The notes under the pieces are model-generated. The model did not search any database. It was not told where the DNA came from and saw only the letters and a list, made by a program, of their open reading frames with translations. Made by a program: the position numbers and the translations under genes. A DNA stretch of 64,000 nt from CAYPJE01 sp964410945 (lineage in GTDB: Bacteria > Fidelibacterota > Marinisomatia > Marinisomatales > TCS56), in contig CAYPJE010000002.1 in the NCBI GenBank assembly GCA_964410945.1, forward strand, positions 1-64,000. The letters run 5' to 3'. This document shows positions 9,301 through 17,308 of the stretch, in pieces; position 1 is the stretch's first letter; each line of letters starts with the position of its first letter.

Positions 9301-9421
9301 CTACAGATATGAATTGGTTCTGGAAAGGCGGGAGTGTTCGCGTTAAAATTATTTGTATATTCCTCACGAAAGAACTGCTGCCATGTCACGTATTTCAATC
9401 AGGGGAATCCAAAAACGGGTA

Positions 9422-10570
9422 ATGAATAGAATAACGCATCCATTCTCGCTTCCTTTTTTATTCATTCTTCTTTTTACGGCCTGCCCTGAAAATTCAGATG
9501 AGCCACTGGAATGTGGCGATCATCAGATATTAGTTGATGGCGAATGCCGGTGCGAAGACGGTTACCACTGGAATGATGATTGCACAGAGTGTTTATTAGA
9601 TACCACCAGCCATAATTTTGTATGGACTATCGACACTCTTGGAATAAAAGGTAGCTACCTTAAAGATGTATGGATAGAAGCAGAAGATGATATTTGGGTA
9701 GTGGGAAATATTAGAGTAGATGACCCGGATTCCAGTTTCAATGGAACCGGTTGGAAGGAATACAATGCTGCCCACTGGGATGGCTACGATTGGGAACTAT
9801 CGGGATTCTATAATACAGTTGGCGATTTATATTCTATTTTCTTTTTCAATGTTAATGATATCTGGGTTACTTCATATTGTTCTCCAATCCATTGGGATGG
9901 AGAACAATGGACTTTATATCATCTTGAAAATATGGGTTTAGACGCCTGCGCCGGATTAGACATTTGGGGTACATCCTCCGATAATATGTATTTTGTTGGT
10001 ATTGAAGGATCGGTAGTTCACTATGATGGCAGTGCCTTTACCAGGCTTAATACACCTAATTCCGCCAAACTATTTTCGATCAGCGGTAGTGCCGATGGGG
10101 AATATATTTTTGCCGCTGGATATGATATTATGCATCCCACTAATACAACAGCTTTGATGATACATGGCGGAGATATTGAAGAATTGTACTATTCTGACGA
10201 ATTGACATCTCAGTCTAGTACAGATTATGGATTGATATCCAGCGTATCTGTTTTAGGCGACACAGCCTATTTTGTTACTTACTTAGGTATGTGGAAATAT
10301 AATTATATTACTAGAGAATCTGTCGTCAGTAAAGGCATTGGAGAATATGGTTATCGTTCTTTACATGAAAACAATCGGAATGACATGTTTATGGTTGGTG
10401 GTGGTTTTGACTATGTTCATTATAACGGCGTAACATGGGATTACAACACAATATTGTTAGATGAATATGATTTTTCATCTACATCAGGGATAATAAAAGG
10501 AAATACTGCGATTATTGTAGGACATATTCAAGATTTAAGTAATGCAATTATTGCTATTGGGAGAAGGTGA
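9422..10570 (+). CDS. Beta-propeller lipoprotein with short cysteine-rich stalk (paralog 1)
   Basis: The predicted envelope lipoprotein has a signal peptide and an FTAC lipobox. A small cysteine-rich module follows (ECG, CRC, CTEC). The body is built of repeats of the form NDIWVVG...HWDGxxW, with at least four HWDG/HYDG/HYNG copies, a pattern expected of a beta-propeller. Paralog 2 (12441-13726) has the same plan. Paralog 3 (21723-23075) shares the propeller but has a different N-terminal module. I chose the ATG at 9422 because it gives a compact signal peptide; the frame is open from 9353 with another ATG at 9383. The gene is AT-rich compared with the neighbouring housekeeping genes. Its ligand or role is unknown. 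Confidence 0.8.
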   Translation: MNRITHPFSLPFLFILLFTACPENSDEPLECGDHQILVDGECRCEDGYHWNDDCTECLLDTTSHNFVWTIDTLGIKGSYLKDVWIEAEDDIWVVGNIRVDDPDSSFNGTGWKEYNAAHWDGYDWELSGFYNTVGDLYSIFFFNVNDIWVTSYCSPIHWDGEQWTLYHLENMGLDACAGLDIWGTSSDNMYFVGIEGSVVHYDGSAFTRLNTPNSAKLFSISGSADGEYIFAAGYDIMHPTNTTALMIHGGDIEELYYSDELTSQSSTDYGLISSVSVLGDTAYFVTYLGMWKYNYITRESVVSKGIGEYGYRSLHENNRNDMFMVGGGFDYVHYNGVTWDYNTILLDEYDFSSTSGIIKGNTAIIVGHIQDLSNAIIAIGRR

Positions 10571-10611
10571 TGTTTTATTCGTAGGGACAAGTTATTAACT
10601 TGTCCGAATTA
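10559..10611. repeat. 53-bp repeat spanning stop codon and palindrome (copy A, 3' of paralog 1)
   Basis: This segment runs from the last codons of paralog 1 through its TGA and a GGACAAGTT/AACTTGTCC palindrome. It is identical over 53 bases to 13715-13767 after paralog 2. The coding parts further upstream have diverged much more. The palindrome stem is at 10584-10604. Confidence 0.85.
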
Positions 10612-10649
10612 CCCTAAACGGCCTGACACAATAATGAACCGGATTAGCC

Positions 10650-10670
10650 GGATAAGACACAGTTTTATCC
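10650..10670. repeat. Degraded copy of the dispersed palindrome
   Basis: Short arms GGATAA and TTATCC remain, followed by CTACAGATGTGAA, the same tail as at 9301. This looks like a decayed member of the GGACAAG family and lies upstream of the Fic gene. Confidence 0.5.
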
Positions 10671-10749
10671 CTACAGATGTGAATGATGTTCATTTTGCCG
10701 GGAATTATACTTTCATTAGATCGGTGGTAATACCTATATTTCTCGCGCA

Positions 10750-12291
10750 ATGAATATAAATACCCAATATTCACAGAAAATACCTCATTTTCATGGAAGG
10801 ACGCTTCCGGAACCCGGCCATATTGTTGGATATGCTGCTATAATTGCAGCGCTGGATTTGCCTGTGCCCCCACCGGACCAAGTTGTTTTGATATGCCAGC
10901 GGAACAAACAATATAAAAAAGATGGCTGGCTGGTTTTTCCGGCCAAGTACCAACCGGAAGAATCCCTGTACCGTCAACTGGTTTTTGCGCTTAAATATGA
11001 GGGAGTAAACCTGCTGTTCTTTAAAAAGCTGTACCTGGCGATGAACAACAGGCAGATCCTGGACATTATTAGCATCGAACCTACCGGTCAGTACAGCCGT
11101 AAAATCTGGTTTCTGTATGAGTGGCTGATGGGTGAACAGCTTGCTGTGCCTGATCTTAAGATTAAAAACCCGGTGCCACTCCTGGATGAAAAACTTCAAT
11201 ATACCATCCCCGGTATTTCATCACCGCGTCATCGTATTATAAACAACCTGCCGGGAACACCGGGATTTTGTCCACTGATTCGAAAAACACCAGGTCTTAA
11301 ACAGGAGCAGCAAGCTGATTGGGCTGAACAAAAGCAAAAGATATTGGGAGCAGTACATCGTGATATACTGCAACGTGCAGCCGCTTTTCTATTGCTAAAG
11401 GATTCCAAAGCATCATTTACTATTGAAAACGAAACCCCTTCAAATCGTCGGGCCCAGTACTGGGGCGAGGCAATCGGTCAGGCCGGACTTCAGCCACTTA
11501 GTAAAGCAGAGTTGCTGCGACTCCAGAAATTGGTTATCGGCAGTGACCGCTTCATTAATATGGGATTCAGGACTGAGGGTGGGTTTGTCGGATCACATGA
11601 CCGGATATCCGGCGATCCGATTCCTGACCACATCTCAGCCCGTTGGCAGGATGTAGAAGAAATACTTGATGCCCTTATTGAAACTGACACAGTGCTGGAG
11701 TCCAATAAATTTGATGCTGTGCTGGCAGCTACTGTAATTGCATTTGGTTTTGTTTTTATTCATCCATTCGTTGATGGTAACGGGCGTATTCATCGTTACC
11801 TCATTCATCATATTTTGACCCGTCTTAAAATGACTGATCCCGGGTTGGTATTCCCTGTATCTGCCGCAATGCTAAATGACCTACCAGCTTACCACAGGGC
11901 TTTGGAGTATTATTCCAAACCACTATTAAACTTGATCGAGTGGGAGGCTACACCCAGGAAAAACGTCGAAGTTCTGAATGAAACCGCAGACTATTATCGT
12001 TATTTTGATGCCACTAGCCAGGCGGAATACCTTTATAGCTGCGTGCGTGAGACGGTTGAAGTAATCATTCCGGAGGAGGTTCAGTATCTGATCCGTTATG
12101 AAGAAATGAAAATTTATCTGGATGCAGAATACGCAATGCCGGACAGACTGGTGGCATTGTTAATCAGGTTTTTAGAGCAGAATGATGGCAAGCTGTCTGA
12201 AAGAGCAATATCCAGAGAATTCTCTCAATTAAAAGCCAGAGAAATAGAGGCTATCGAATCCAGGTTTACTGAAATATTTGATGTGATTTGA
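10750..12291 (+). CDS. Fic-domain protein (probable AMP transferase)
   Basis: This 513-residue protein carries a perfect Fic active-site motif HPFVDGNGRIHR at residues 338-349, the signature of enzymes that move AMP or related groups onto protein hydroxyls. Ahead of it, SFTIEN (residues 222-227) fits the inhibitory-helix pattern (S/T)xxxE(G/N), so this looks like a class II, self-inhibited Fic protein. The N-terminal 190 residues begin with the HFHGRTLPEP segment seen in a subgroup of long Fic proteins, and the C-terminal 100 residues are helical. No antitoxin-like small gene is adjacent, in line with built-in inhibition. It sits between two paralogous lipoprotein genes with identical 3' flanks. 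Its target is unknown. Confidence 0.9.
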   Translation: MNINTQYSQKIPHFHGRTLPEPGHIVGYAAIIAALDLPVPPPDQVVLICQRNKQYKKDGWLVFPAKYQPEESLYRQLVFALKYEGVNLLFFKKLYLAMNNRQILDIISIEPTGQYSRKIWFLYEWLMGEQLAVPDLKIKNPVPLLDEKLQYTIPGISSPRHRIINNLPGTPGFCPLIRKTPGLKQEQQADWAEQKQKILGAVHRDILQRAAAFLLLKDSKASFTIENETPSNRRAQYWGEAIGQAGLQPLSKAELLRLQKLVIGSDRFINMGFRTEGGFVGSHDRISGDPIPDHISARWQDVEEILDALIETDTVLESNKFDAVLAATVIAFGFVFIHPFVDGNGRIHRYLIHHILTRLKMTDPGLVFPVSAAMLNDLPAYHRALEYYSKPLLNLIEWEATPRKNVEVLNETADYYRYFDATSQAEYLYSCVRETVEVIIPEEVQYLIRYEEMKIYLDAEYAMPDRLVALLIRFLEQNDGKLSERAISREFSQLKAREIEAIESRFTEIFDVI

Positions 12292-12440
12292 GGTAATTCA
12301 ATTGGGCATCAGCCTGAAGCGAATAGATAGTCAAATTAGTTTTATGCGTGTTAATAGATGAATATGAAACAACAGCGTTACTTAATACTGTGTTGCAAAA
12401 CCTGATTCGAATACCAGACTTGAGGGAGCCAATTAGTCTA

Positions 12441-12607
12441 GTGAAATCTCCATTTCTCCGGTTTTTCATTATTATTTTTTCCTTCTTTCTTTTCCTGGCT
12501 TGCCCGGATCCCCCTGATGATCCCATAGAATGTGGAAATAACCAAGAGTTGATTGATTCAGAATGCCAGTGTATAGAGGGGTTTCATTGGAATGAAACTG
12601 AAACAGA
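12441..12607 (+). CDS. Beta-propeller lipoprotein paralog 2, N-terminal part before assembly gap
   Basis: The GTG at 12441 starts a clear lipoprotein signal (MKSPFLRFFIIIFSFFLFLAC). The same cysteine-rich stalk as in paralog 1 follows (ECGNNQ, CQCIEGFHW). GAGGGAG lies 12 bases upstream; the frame is open back to a GTG at 12348. The coding sequence runs into 100 N bases at 12608. The last 55 known bases are repeated exactly after the gap, and merging them restores one frame with the segment 12708-13726. It is therefore most likely half of one intact gene of about 375 codons. Confidence 0.75.
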
Positions 12608-12762
12608 NNNNNNNNNNNNNNNNNNNNNNNNNNNNNNNNNNNNNNNNNNNNNNNNNNNNNNNNNNNNNNNNNNNNNNNNNNNNNNNNNNNNNNNNNNNNN
12701 NNNNNNNTTGATTCAGAATGCCAGTGTATAGAGGGGTTTCATTGGAATGAAACTGAAACAGA
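12553..12762. other. Assembly gap (100 N) flanked by identical 55-bp contig ends
   Basis: Bases 12608-12707 are N. The 55 bases before (12553-12607) and after (12708-12762) are identical. Joining the two copies removes 155 bases and brings frame 3 upstream into frame 2 downstream, giving an uninterrupted lipoprotein gene. The simplest reading is two overlapping contig ends joined by a default-size gap, not missing sequence. Confidence 0.9.
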
Positions 12763-13726
12763 ATGTATAAGAGACATAACGGTTCAAAATTTTGTATGGG
12801 AAGTAGATTCTTTTGGGATCAGTTTGAGTTATTTCAATAATGTGACAATTACCGACGATGGACAAATATGGGCTGTAGGTAAGATTAGTGATGATAGTAC
12901 ATATTCAGGGGCAGTTGTGTGGGATGGTGAAGATTGGATTATTCTTCAATTAGATGGTCCGACTGTGTCAACTACCTCTTTAGAGCCCAAGGCGGTTAGG
13001 TATTTTTGTGAGAATGATGTCTGGTTTGCTGCTGGTAGTATTTTCCACTACGATGGATCAGAAACAAATATAATTTGGCAGAGAGATTTTTATAACTCAG
13101 ACGAGTCAGTTACTGAACTATGGGCCAACAATGAGAATAATATATTTTTTGTTGGAGATGACGGGACCATTGTTCATTATAATGGTACAAACTGTGAGAA
13201 GTTAAATTCACCCAATTCCGCCAAACTAATTTCAGTTAGTGGCAGCACTGACGGGGAATATGTGTTTGCTGCCGGTTATGATATAATGGTCCCGACGAAT
13301 ACAACTGCATTAATGATTCATGAAGGAGTGGTTGAAGAACTATATTACTCCGATGACTTACAACCCCAATCCTCGAGTGATTTTGGAGCTGTGTCAAGTG
13401 TAAGTGTATGGGGTGATACGGCATATTTTGTCACACGCCAAGGATTATGGAAGTACAACTTCATAACTGAAGAATCTATTATGGATGATGGAATAGAAAA
13501 CTATGAATATCATGCCCTTACCGTCCAAAATCCAAATGATATGTTTATGGTTGGCGGTGGATTTCAATATGTGCACTATAATGGTGCAACCTGGGATCAT
13601 AACAATACATTATATGATGAGTATGATTTTTCATCAAACTCAGGAGCATTTAGTGGAGATACTGCTGTTATAGTCGGATATCTTCTCGATGGTAGTCGGG
13701 CAATTATTGCAGTGGGGAGAAGGTGA
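12708..13726 (+). CDS. Beta-propeller lipoprotein paralog 2, main part after assembly gap
   Basis: The frame is open from the gap edge (codons from 12710) to the stop at 13726. It encodes the end of the cysteine-rich stalk (CQCIEGFHWNETETEC) and then a propeller with WDGEDW, HYDG, HYNGTN and HYNGATW repeats. Close similarity to paralog 1 is visible, for example LNSPNSAKLISVSGS versus LNTPNSAKLFSISGS, and both end IIAxGRR. An automatic caller would start at the first ATG at 12824, but that is an artefact of the gap. The function is unknown; an exposed or periplasmic binding role is likely from the lipoprotein signal and propeller. Confidence 0.8.
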
Positions 13727-13767
13727 TGTTTTATTCGTAGGGACAAGTTATTAACTTGTCCGAATTA
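13715..13767. repeat. 53-bp repeat spanning stop codon and palindrome (copy B, 3' of paralog 2)
   Basis: Identical to 10559-10611, covering the end of the gene, its stop, and the palindrome GGACAAGTT (13741-13749) / AACTTGTCC (13753-13761). After base 13767 the two copies differ. Confidence 0.85.
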
Positions 13768-13804
13768 TTAAAATCACACCAGACATTGGGGAGCCTGGAA
13801 GGTC

Positions 13805-13825
13805 GGACAAGACATTGTCTTGTCC
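13805..13825. repeat. Dispersed palindrome, GGACAAG family, near-perfect copy
   Basis: Ten-base arms GGACAAGACA (13805-13814) and TGTCTTGTCC (13816-13825) surround a single T and are followed by CTACC. This is the longest stem of the family here. The 280 bases between paralog 2 and the Lrp gene hold only this element and the preceding one. Confidence 0.75.
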
Positions 13826-14006
13826 CTACCGATAATTGTTGGATTGTTTAATGGGGATATTTTATCGCCACGCCTCGAAATTCAGAGTTAAAGGTGGGCG
13901 CGGCCTTATGTATAAAACCACAGCTAAGACAATATATTTGCTAGTACGTATAAATATTCCTTAATTATTTATTGCTTATCGCATATTTACTTAAATAATT
14001 TAAGTC

Positions 14007-14471
14007 ATGCTTGATTCCAAAGATTATGAGATTTTGAGCCTCCTGCAGGATAATGCCCGCATCACAGCCAGTGAAGTGGCGTCTGATGTGAGACTGTCGG
14101 TTCCGGCTGCCGCGGAACGCATTAAGAAGCTGACCGAGGCGGGCCTGATCAAGGAATTCACCGTGATTCTGGATCACAAAAAGCTGGGTTACGACCTGAC
14201 GGCCTATATTACCGTTGTCAGTTCATCTTCCGATCACTATGAGGAGGTGATCAATTGCGCCAAGGATTCTCCGGCGGTTCTGGAATGCCATTCCGTAACC
14301 GGTGATGGCTCCCACCTGCTTAAGGTACGGGTGGAAAATTCCAGCGCCCTGGAAAATCTTTTGCGCGATATCCAGCTCTGGCCGGGTGTAGCCAGAACAC
14401 AAACGATGGTAGTCTTGTCCACTTATAAGGAAGGCGTCAAGCTGGAACTGCAGGGCAAAGCCCGGCAATAA
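14007..14471 (+). CDS. Lrp/AsnC-family transcriptional regulator
   Basis: This 154-residue protein has the family layout: an N-terminal winged helix-turn-helix (residues about 5-55, LDSKDYEILSLLQDNARIT...) and a C-terminal RAM ligand-sensing domain (VLECHSVTGDGSHLLKVRV). Members of this family bind amino acids and control amino-acid metabolism as octamers. It sits 104 bases upstream of glnA in the same direction, so control of glutamine synthetase and of itself is the natural guess. Neither the effector nor operator sites can be read from the sequence. Confidence 0.93.
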   Translation: MLDSKDYEILSLLQDNARITASEVASDVRLSVPAAAERIKKLTEAGLIKEFTVILDHKKLGYDLTAYITVVSSSSDHYEEVINCAKDSPAVLECHSVTGDGSHLLKVRVENSSALENLLRDIQLWPGVARTQTMVVLSTYKEGVKLELQGKARQ

Positions 14472-14526
14472 TTAATGCTCTGATCCTGCTCATCAGCAGT
14501 CCTGGATCGAATAAAAATTTCAATCA

Positions 14527-14548
14527 ACCGGTACTCACCGGTGTTTTT
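14527..14548 (+). terminator. Short hairpin with T run between the Lrp gene and glnA
   Basis: Two ACCGGT arms (14527-14532, 14537-14542) around ACTC are followed by G and TTTTT. The stem is only 6 bp, so it could be a weak terminator or attenuator that separates lrp from glnA expression. No glutamine riboswitch was recognised. Confidence 0.35.
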
Positions 14549-14575
14549 AAACCAATTTGAATAATGAGGAAAATC

Positions 14576-15904
14576 ATGACAAAAGAAAAAATATTAGCCC
14601 AGGCTAAAGAAGAAGATGTCAAGTTCGTTGACATGCAGTTCTCTGATCTGGCCGGAATTGTAAAGGCTTTGACAATCCCCGCCACCAAGCTGGCTGAGGC
14701 TCTGGACAATAATGTCTGGTTTGACGGGTCATCGATTGAGGGTTTCACCAGAATTTTCGAAAGTGACATGTACCTGAAGCCCGATCTAAACACCTTTGCG
14801 ATCCTGCCCTGGACTAAAGGGACGAGCAATGTAACCGCCCGGCTGATCTGCGATGTTTATATGCCCGATGGCAGTATGTATGAAGGATCGCCACGAACCA
14901 TTTTAAAGAAACAGTTAGCCAGAGCGGAAAAACTGGGCTTTGAATTCAATGTGGGCCCTGAGCTGGAATTTTTCCTGTTCCGGAAAGAGAACGGTGAGAT
15001 TCGTCCCCTGCCCCATGATAAAGGCGGATATTTCGATCAATCCACCGACCTGGCCACGGAAATCCGGCAGGAAATGGCCAAGGCTCTTCAGGGGCTGGGT
15101 ATTGATGTGGAAGCCCTGCACCACGAAGTGGCCGAAGGTCAGCATGAAATTGATTTTAAATACGGGGAGGCCCTGCCGGTCGCCGACAATGTAATTTCCT
15201 TTAAATTTGCCGTTAAGGCGGTGGCCCACCATCACGGTCTGCACGCCACATTCATGCCCAAGCCGATTGCCGGTATTAATGGTTCCGGCATGCATGTGCA
15301 CCAGAGCATGTTTAAAGGTGATACCAACGTATTTTACAATAAGGATGGAAAATATCATCTCTCCGATCTGGCCCGCCATTATGTGGGTGGCCAGCTGAAA
15401 CATGCCCGCGCCATCACAGCTATCATGAATCCGATTGTTAATTCCTATAAACGGCTGGTTCCCGGTTACGAGGCACCGGTGTATGTTTCCTGGGCCAACA
15501 CCAACCGGTCGGCCCTGATCCGGATTCCCCGCTATACGCCGGGACGTGAAAATTCCACCAGATGCGAACTGCGCTCCGGTGATCCCACTACCAATCCTTA
15601 TCTGACCTTTGCCGTAATGCTGGCGGCCGGTCTTGATGGAATTAAAAACAAGATCGAGCCACCGGCTCCCATGGAAGAGAATATTTATGCTCTCACGGAA
15701 GCCGATCTGAAATTGAAAAAAGTGGAAACCCTGCCCGCCAGCCTGCGGGAGGCAATTACCGAATTGAACAATGATGAGGTAATCAAGGAGGCTCTGGGGT
15801 CTGATGTAACTGAAAAATTCACCACTGCCAAGATGGCCGAATGGAAAGAATACTCCACCAGTGTCAGCCAGTGGGAACTGGACCGCTACCTGGAAATCCA
15901 TTAA
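14576..15904 (+). CDS. glnA: Glutamine synthetase, type I
   Basis: It makes glutamine from glutamate, ammonia and ATP in the cytoplasm. The 442-residue length and motifs fit GSI: the grasp-like VWFDGSSIEGF, the metal-binding ELEFFLF, NGSGMHVHQS, and IPRYTPGRENSTRCELRSGD. The region that carries the adenylylated tyrosine in GSI-beta enzymes reads KKVETLPASL, with no NLYDLP motif, so control by adenylylation is unlikely and the GSI-alpha group fits better. I prefer ATG 14576 to ATG 14564, because GAGGA lies just upstream of it and the protein then starts MTKEKIL. The upstream Lrp gene may regulate it. A strong terminator follows. Confidence 0.96.
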   Translation: MTKEKILAQAKEEDVKFVDMQFSDLAGIVKALTIPATKLAEALDNNVWFDGSSIEGFTRIFESDMYLKPDLNTFAILPWTKGTSNVTARLICDVYMPDGSMYEGSPRTILKKQLARAEKLGFEFNVGPELEFFLFRKENGEIRPLPHDKGGYFDQSTDLATEIRQEMAKALQGLGIDVEALHHEVAEGQHEIDFKYGEALPVADNVISFKFAVKAVAHHHGLHATFMPKPIAGINGSGMHVHQSMFKGDTNVFYNKDGKYHLSDLARHYVGGQLKHARAITAIMNPIVNSYKRLVPGYEAPVYVSWANTNRSALIRIPRYTPGRENSTRCELRSGDPTTNPYLTFAVMLAAGLDGIKNKIEPPAPMEENIYALTEADLKLKKVETLPASLREAITELNNDEVIKEALGSDVTEKFTTAKMAEWKEYSTSVSQWELDRYLEIH

Positions 15905-15930
15905 GCCTTCCGGTTAACTATTACTAAAAA

Positions 15931-15970
15931 AAGCGGGAGTTTGTGGTTGCCGGCACGCTCCCGCTTTCTT
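15931..15970 (+). terminator. Rho-independent terminator after glnA
   Basis: Nine-base arms AAGCGGGAG (15931-15939) and CTCCCGCTT (15958-15966) enclose an 18-base loop and are followed by TCTTGATTT. An A run precedes the stem, so it could also act on the other strand. Confidence 0.75.
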
Positions 15971-16007
15971 GATTTACCGGCGTTGTCTGTTTACTGTAAA
16001 TTTTAAC

Positions 16008-17246
16008 ATGTTTTTAGAGCGGGTAAATCATTTCAACCGGTTTTTATTGCCGGCCATACTGTCCTTTGGATTATTAACAGGGCTGAACGCCAATAACAAT
16101 TACCCGGTTATTCTGGTCCATGGATTTTTGGGATGGGGTACCGATGAGATGAGCGGCTACCGCTACTGGGGGGGGGAACATGACCTTGAAACCTACCTTG
16201 ATTCACTGGGCTATCAGGTATTAACCGCCTCCATCGGACCGGTATCTTCCAATTGGGACCGGGCGGTGGAATTATATTACTGCATCAAGGGCGGTCAGGT
16301 CGATTACGGTCAGGCCCATTCCGATCGCTATGGTTTGATCCGTAAACCAGAGGGTAAGGTTTATCCGGGATTGTATCCGGAATGGGATCAGAACCACCCT
16401 GTCCATATAATTGCTCATAGTATGGGTGGACAAACGGCCCGGATGCTCCAGTTCCTGCTGGTTAATGATTTTTATCTGGATTCCGGTTACTCGGTCCCGG
16501 AGGAGAGTTTTTTTCTGGGGCAGATCAATAGCGGTTGGATTAGATCGATAACAACCGTTTCAACGCCCCACAATGGAACAACACTGTCAAATATTATCAC
16601 CAAGAATATGCCTTTTTTACAGGATTTGATTGGAGTAGCTGCGGTAACCGGATCGGAATTTTATGATTTTGACCTGGAACAATGGAATTTCATCAGGCAT
16701 AAAGATGAACGCTGGCTGGATTATTTTCAAAGGATGCGCGATCATCAGGCCTGGAAAACACGGAATACCTGTGTTTGGGATTTATGTCTCGATGGTGCCC
16801 GTGATCTGAATACCGGTCTGATGGCCGATCCGGATATTTTCTATTTTTCCTATGCCACCTACAGCACGGTACTTGACTCAAATTCCGGCCGCCATGTTCC
16901 CGACCGGGAACTCAGCCTGGTTTACCAGGGCAACGCCCGGATTCTGGGTTACAAACCGGCTTTCTGGAGTAACGGGCAGGCCACCGATTCGACCTGGTTT
17001 GAGAACGATGGTCTGGTGAACACCAAATCGATGATCGGTCCCGGGTCCGGTTTGAACGGACCCGACCCGGTGGCAAGTTATCATGAGGATGAACTATTAC
17101 TCCCCGGCCAGTGGTATTTCATGGGGCGCCTTAATTTCGACCATAAACAGATTGTAGGGCATAGCCTTAACAAACAACGTACCTGGAATGAAGTACGCGA
17201 AATCTATCGTAATCACTGTGAAATCCTGTACCGGTTACCGGAATAA
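16008..17246 (+). CDS. Secreted lipase of the Staphylococcus/Geobacillus type
   Basis: This alpha/beta-hydrolase has an N-terminal signal peptide (ILSFGLLTG just before the mature part) and the opening motif YPVILVHGF that forms the oxyanion region. The nucleophile is S138 in AHSMGG. The likely acid lies in ENDGLVNTKS and the histidine in FDHKQIVGH, in the order found in family I.5 lipases. The early motif WGTDEMSGYRYWGG resembles the zinc-binding segment of those enzymes. The ORF is open from a TTG at 15969, but that codon overlaps the glnA terminator, so I use ATG 16008. The protein has about 412 residues and no sorting domain, so it is probably periplasmic or exported by another path. Confidence 0.85.
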   Translation: MFLERVNHFNRFLLPAILSFGLLTGLNANNNYPVILVHGFLGWGTDEMSGYRYWGGEHDLETYLDSLGYQVLTASIGPVSSNWDRAVELYYCIKGGQVDYGQAHSDRYGLIRKPEGKVYPGLYPEWDQNHPVHIIAHSMGGQTARMLQFLLVNDFYLDSGYSVPEESFFLGQINSGWIRSITTVSTPHNGTTLSNIITKNMPFLQDLIGVAAVTGSEFYDFDLEQWNFIRHKDERWLDYFQRMRDHQAWKTRNTCVWDLCLDGARDLNTGLMADPDIFYFSYATYSTVLDSNSGRHVPDRELSLVYQGNARILGYKPAFWSNGQATDSTWFENDGLVNTKSMIGPGSGLNGPDPVASYHEDELLLPGQWYFMGRLNFDHKQIVGHSLNKQRTWNEVREIYRNHCEILYRLPE

Positions 17247-17308
17247 GGTGTTATCTTATTACCATAAAATCATCTTTGCTATTAATTGTTCAATAAAGGA
17301 TTATTGGA

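Noticed and set aside
8875..9421. Short plus-strand frames of 102-103 codons (8784-9095 and 9114-9422)
   Set aside because: They run through hairpin repeats and have no domain or ribosome site. The stretch is better explained as repeat-rich intergenic DNA.
10750..13726. Composite transposon carrying Fic
   Set aside because: No transposase, target duplication or terminal inverted repeats were seen. The repeated borders are gene ends plus a palindrome.
9028..13825. Possible CRISPR array from repeated GGACAAG palindromes
   Set aside because: The copies are hundreds to thousands of bases apart, are separated by genes, vary in loop, and no cas genes are present.
14915..15901. 328-codon open frame on the minus strand inside glnA
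   Set aside because: It lies fully opposite glnA, its translation has no recognisable domain, and long antisense frames are expected from the codon bias of this genome.
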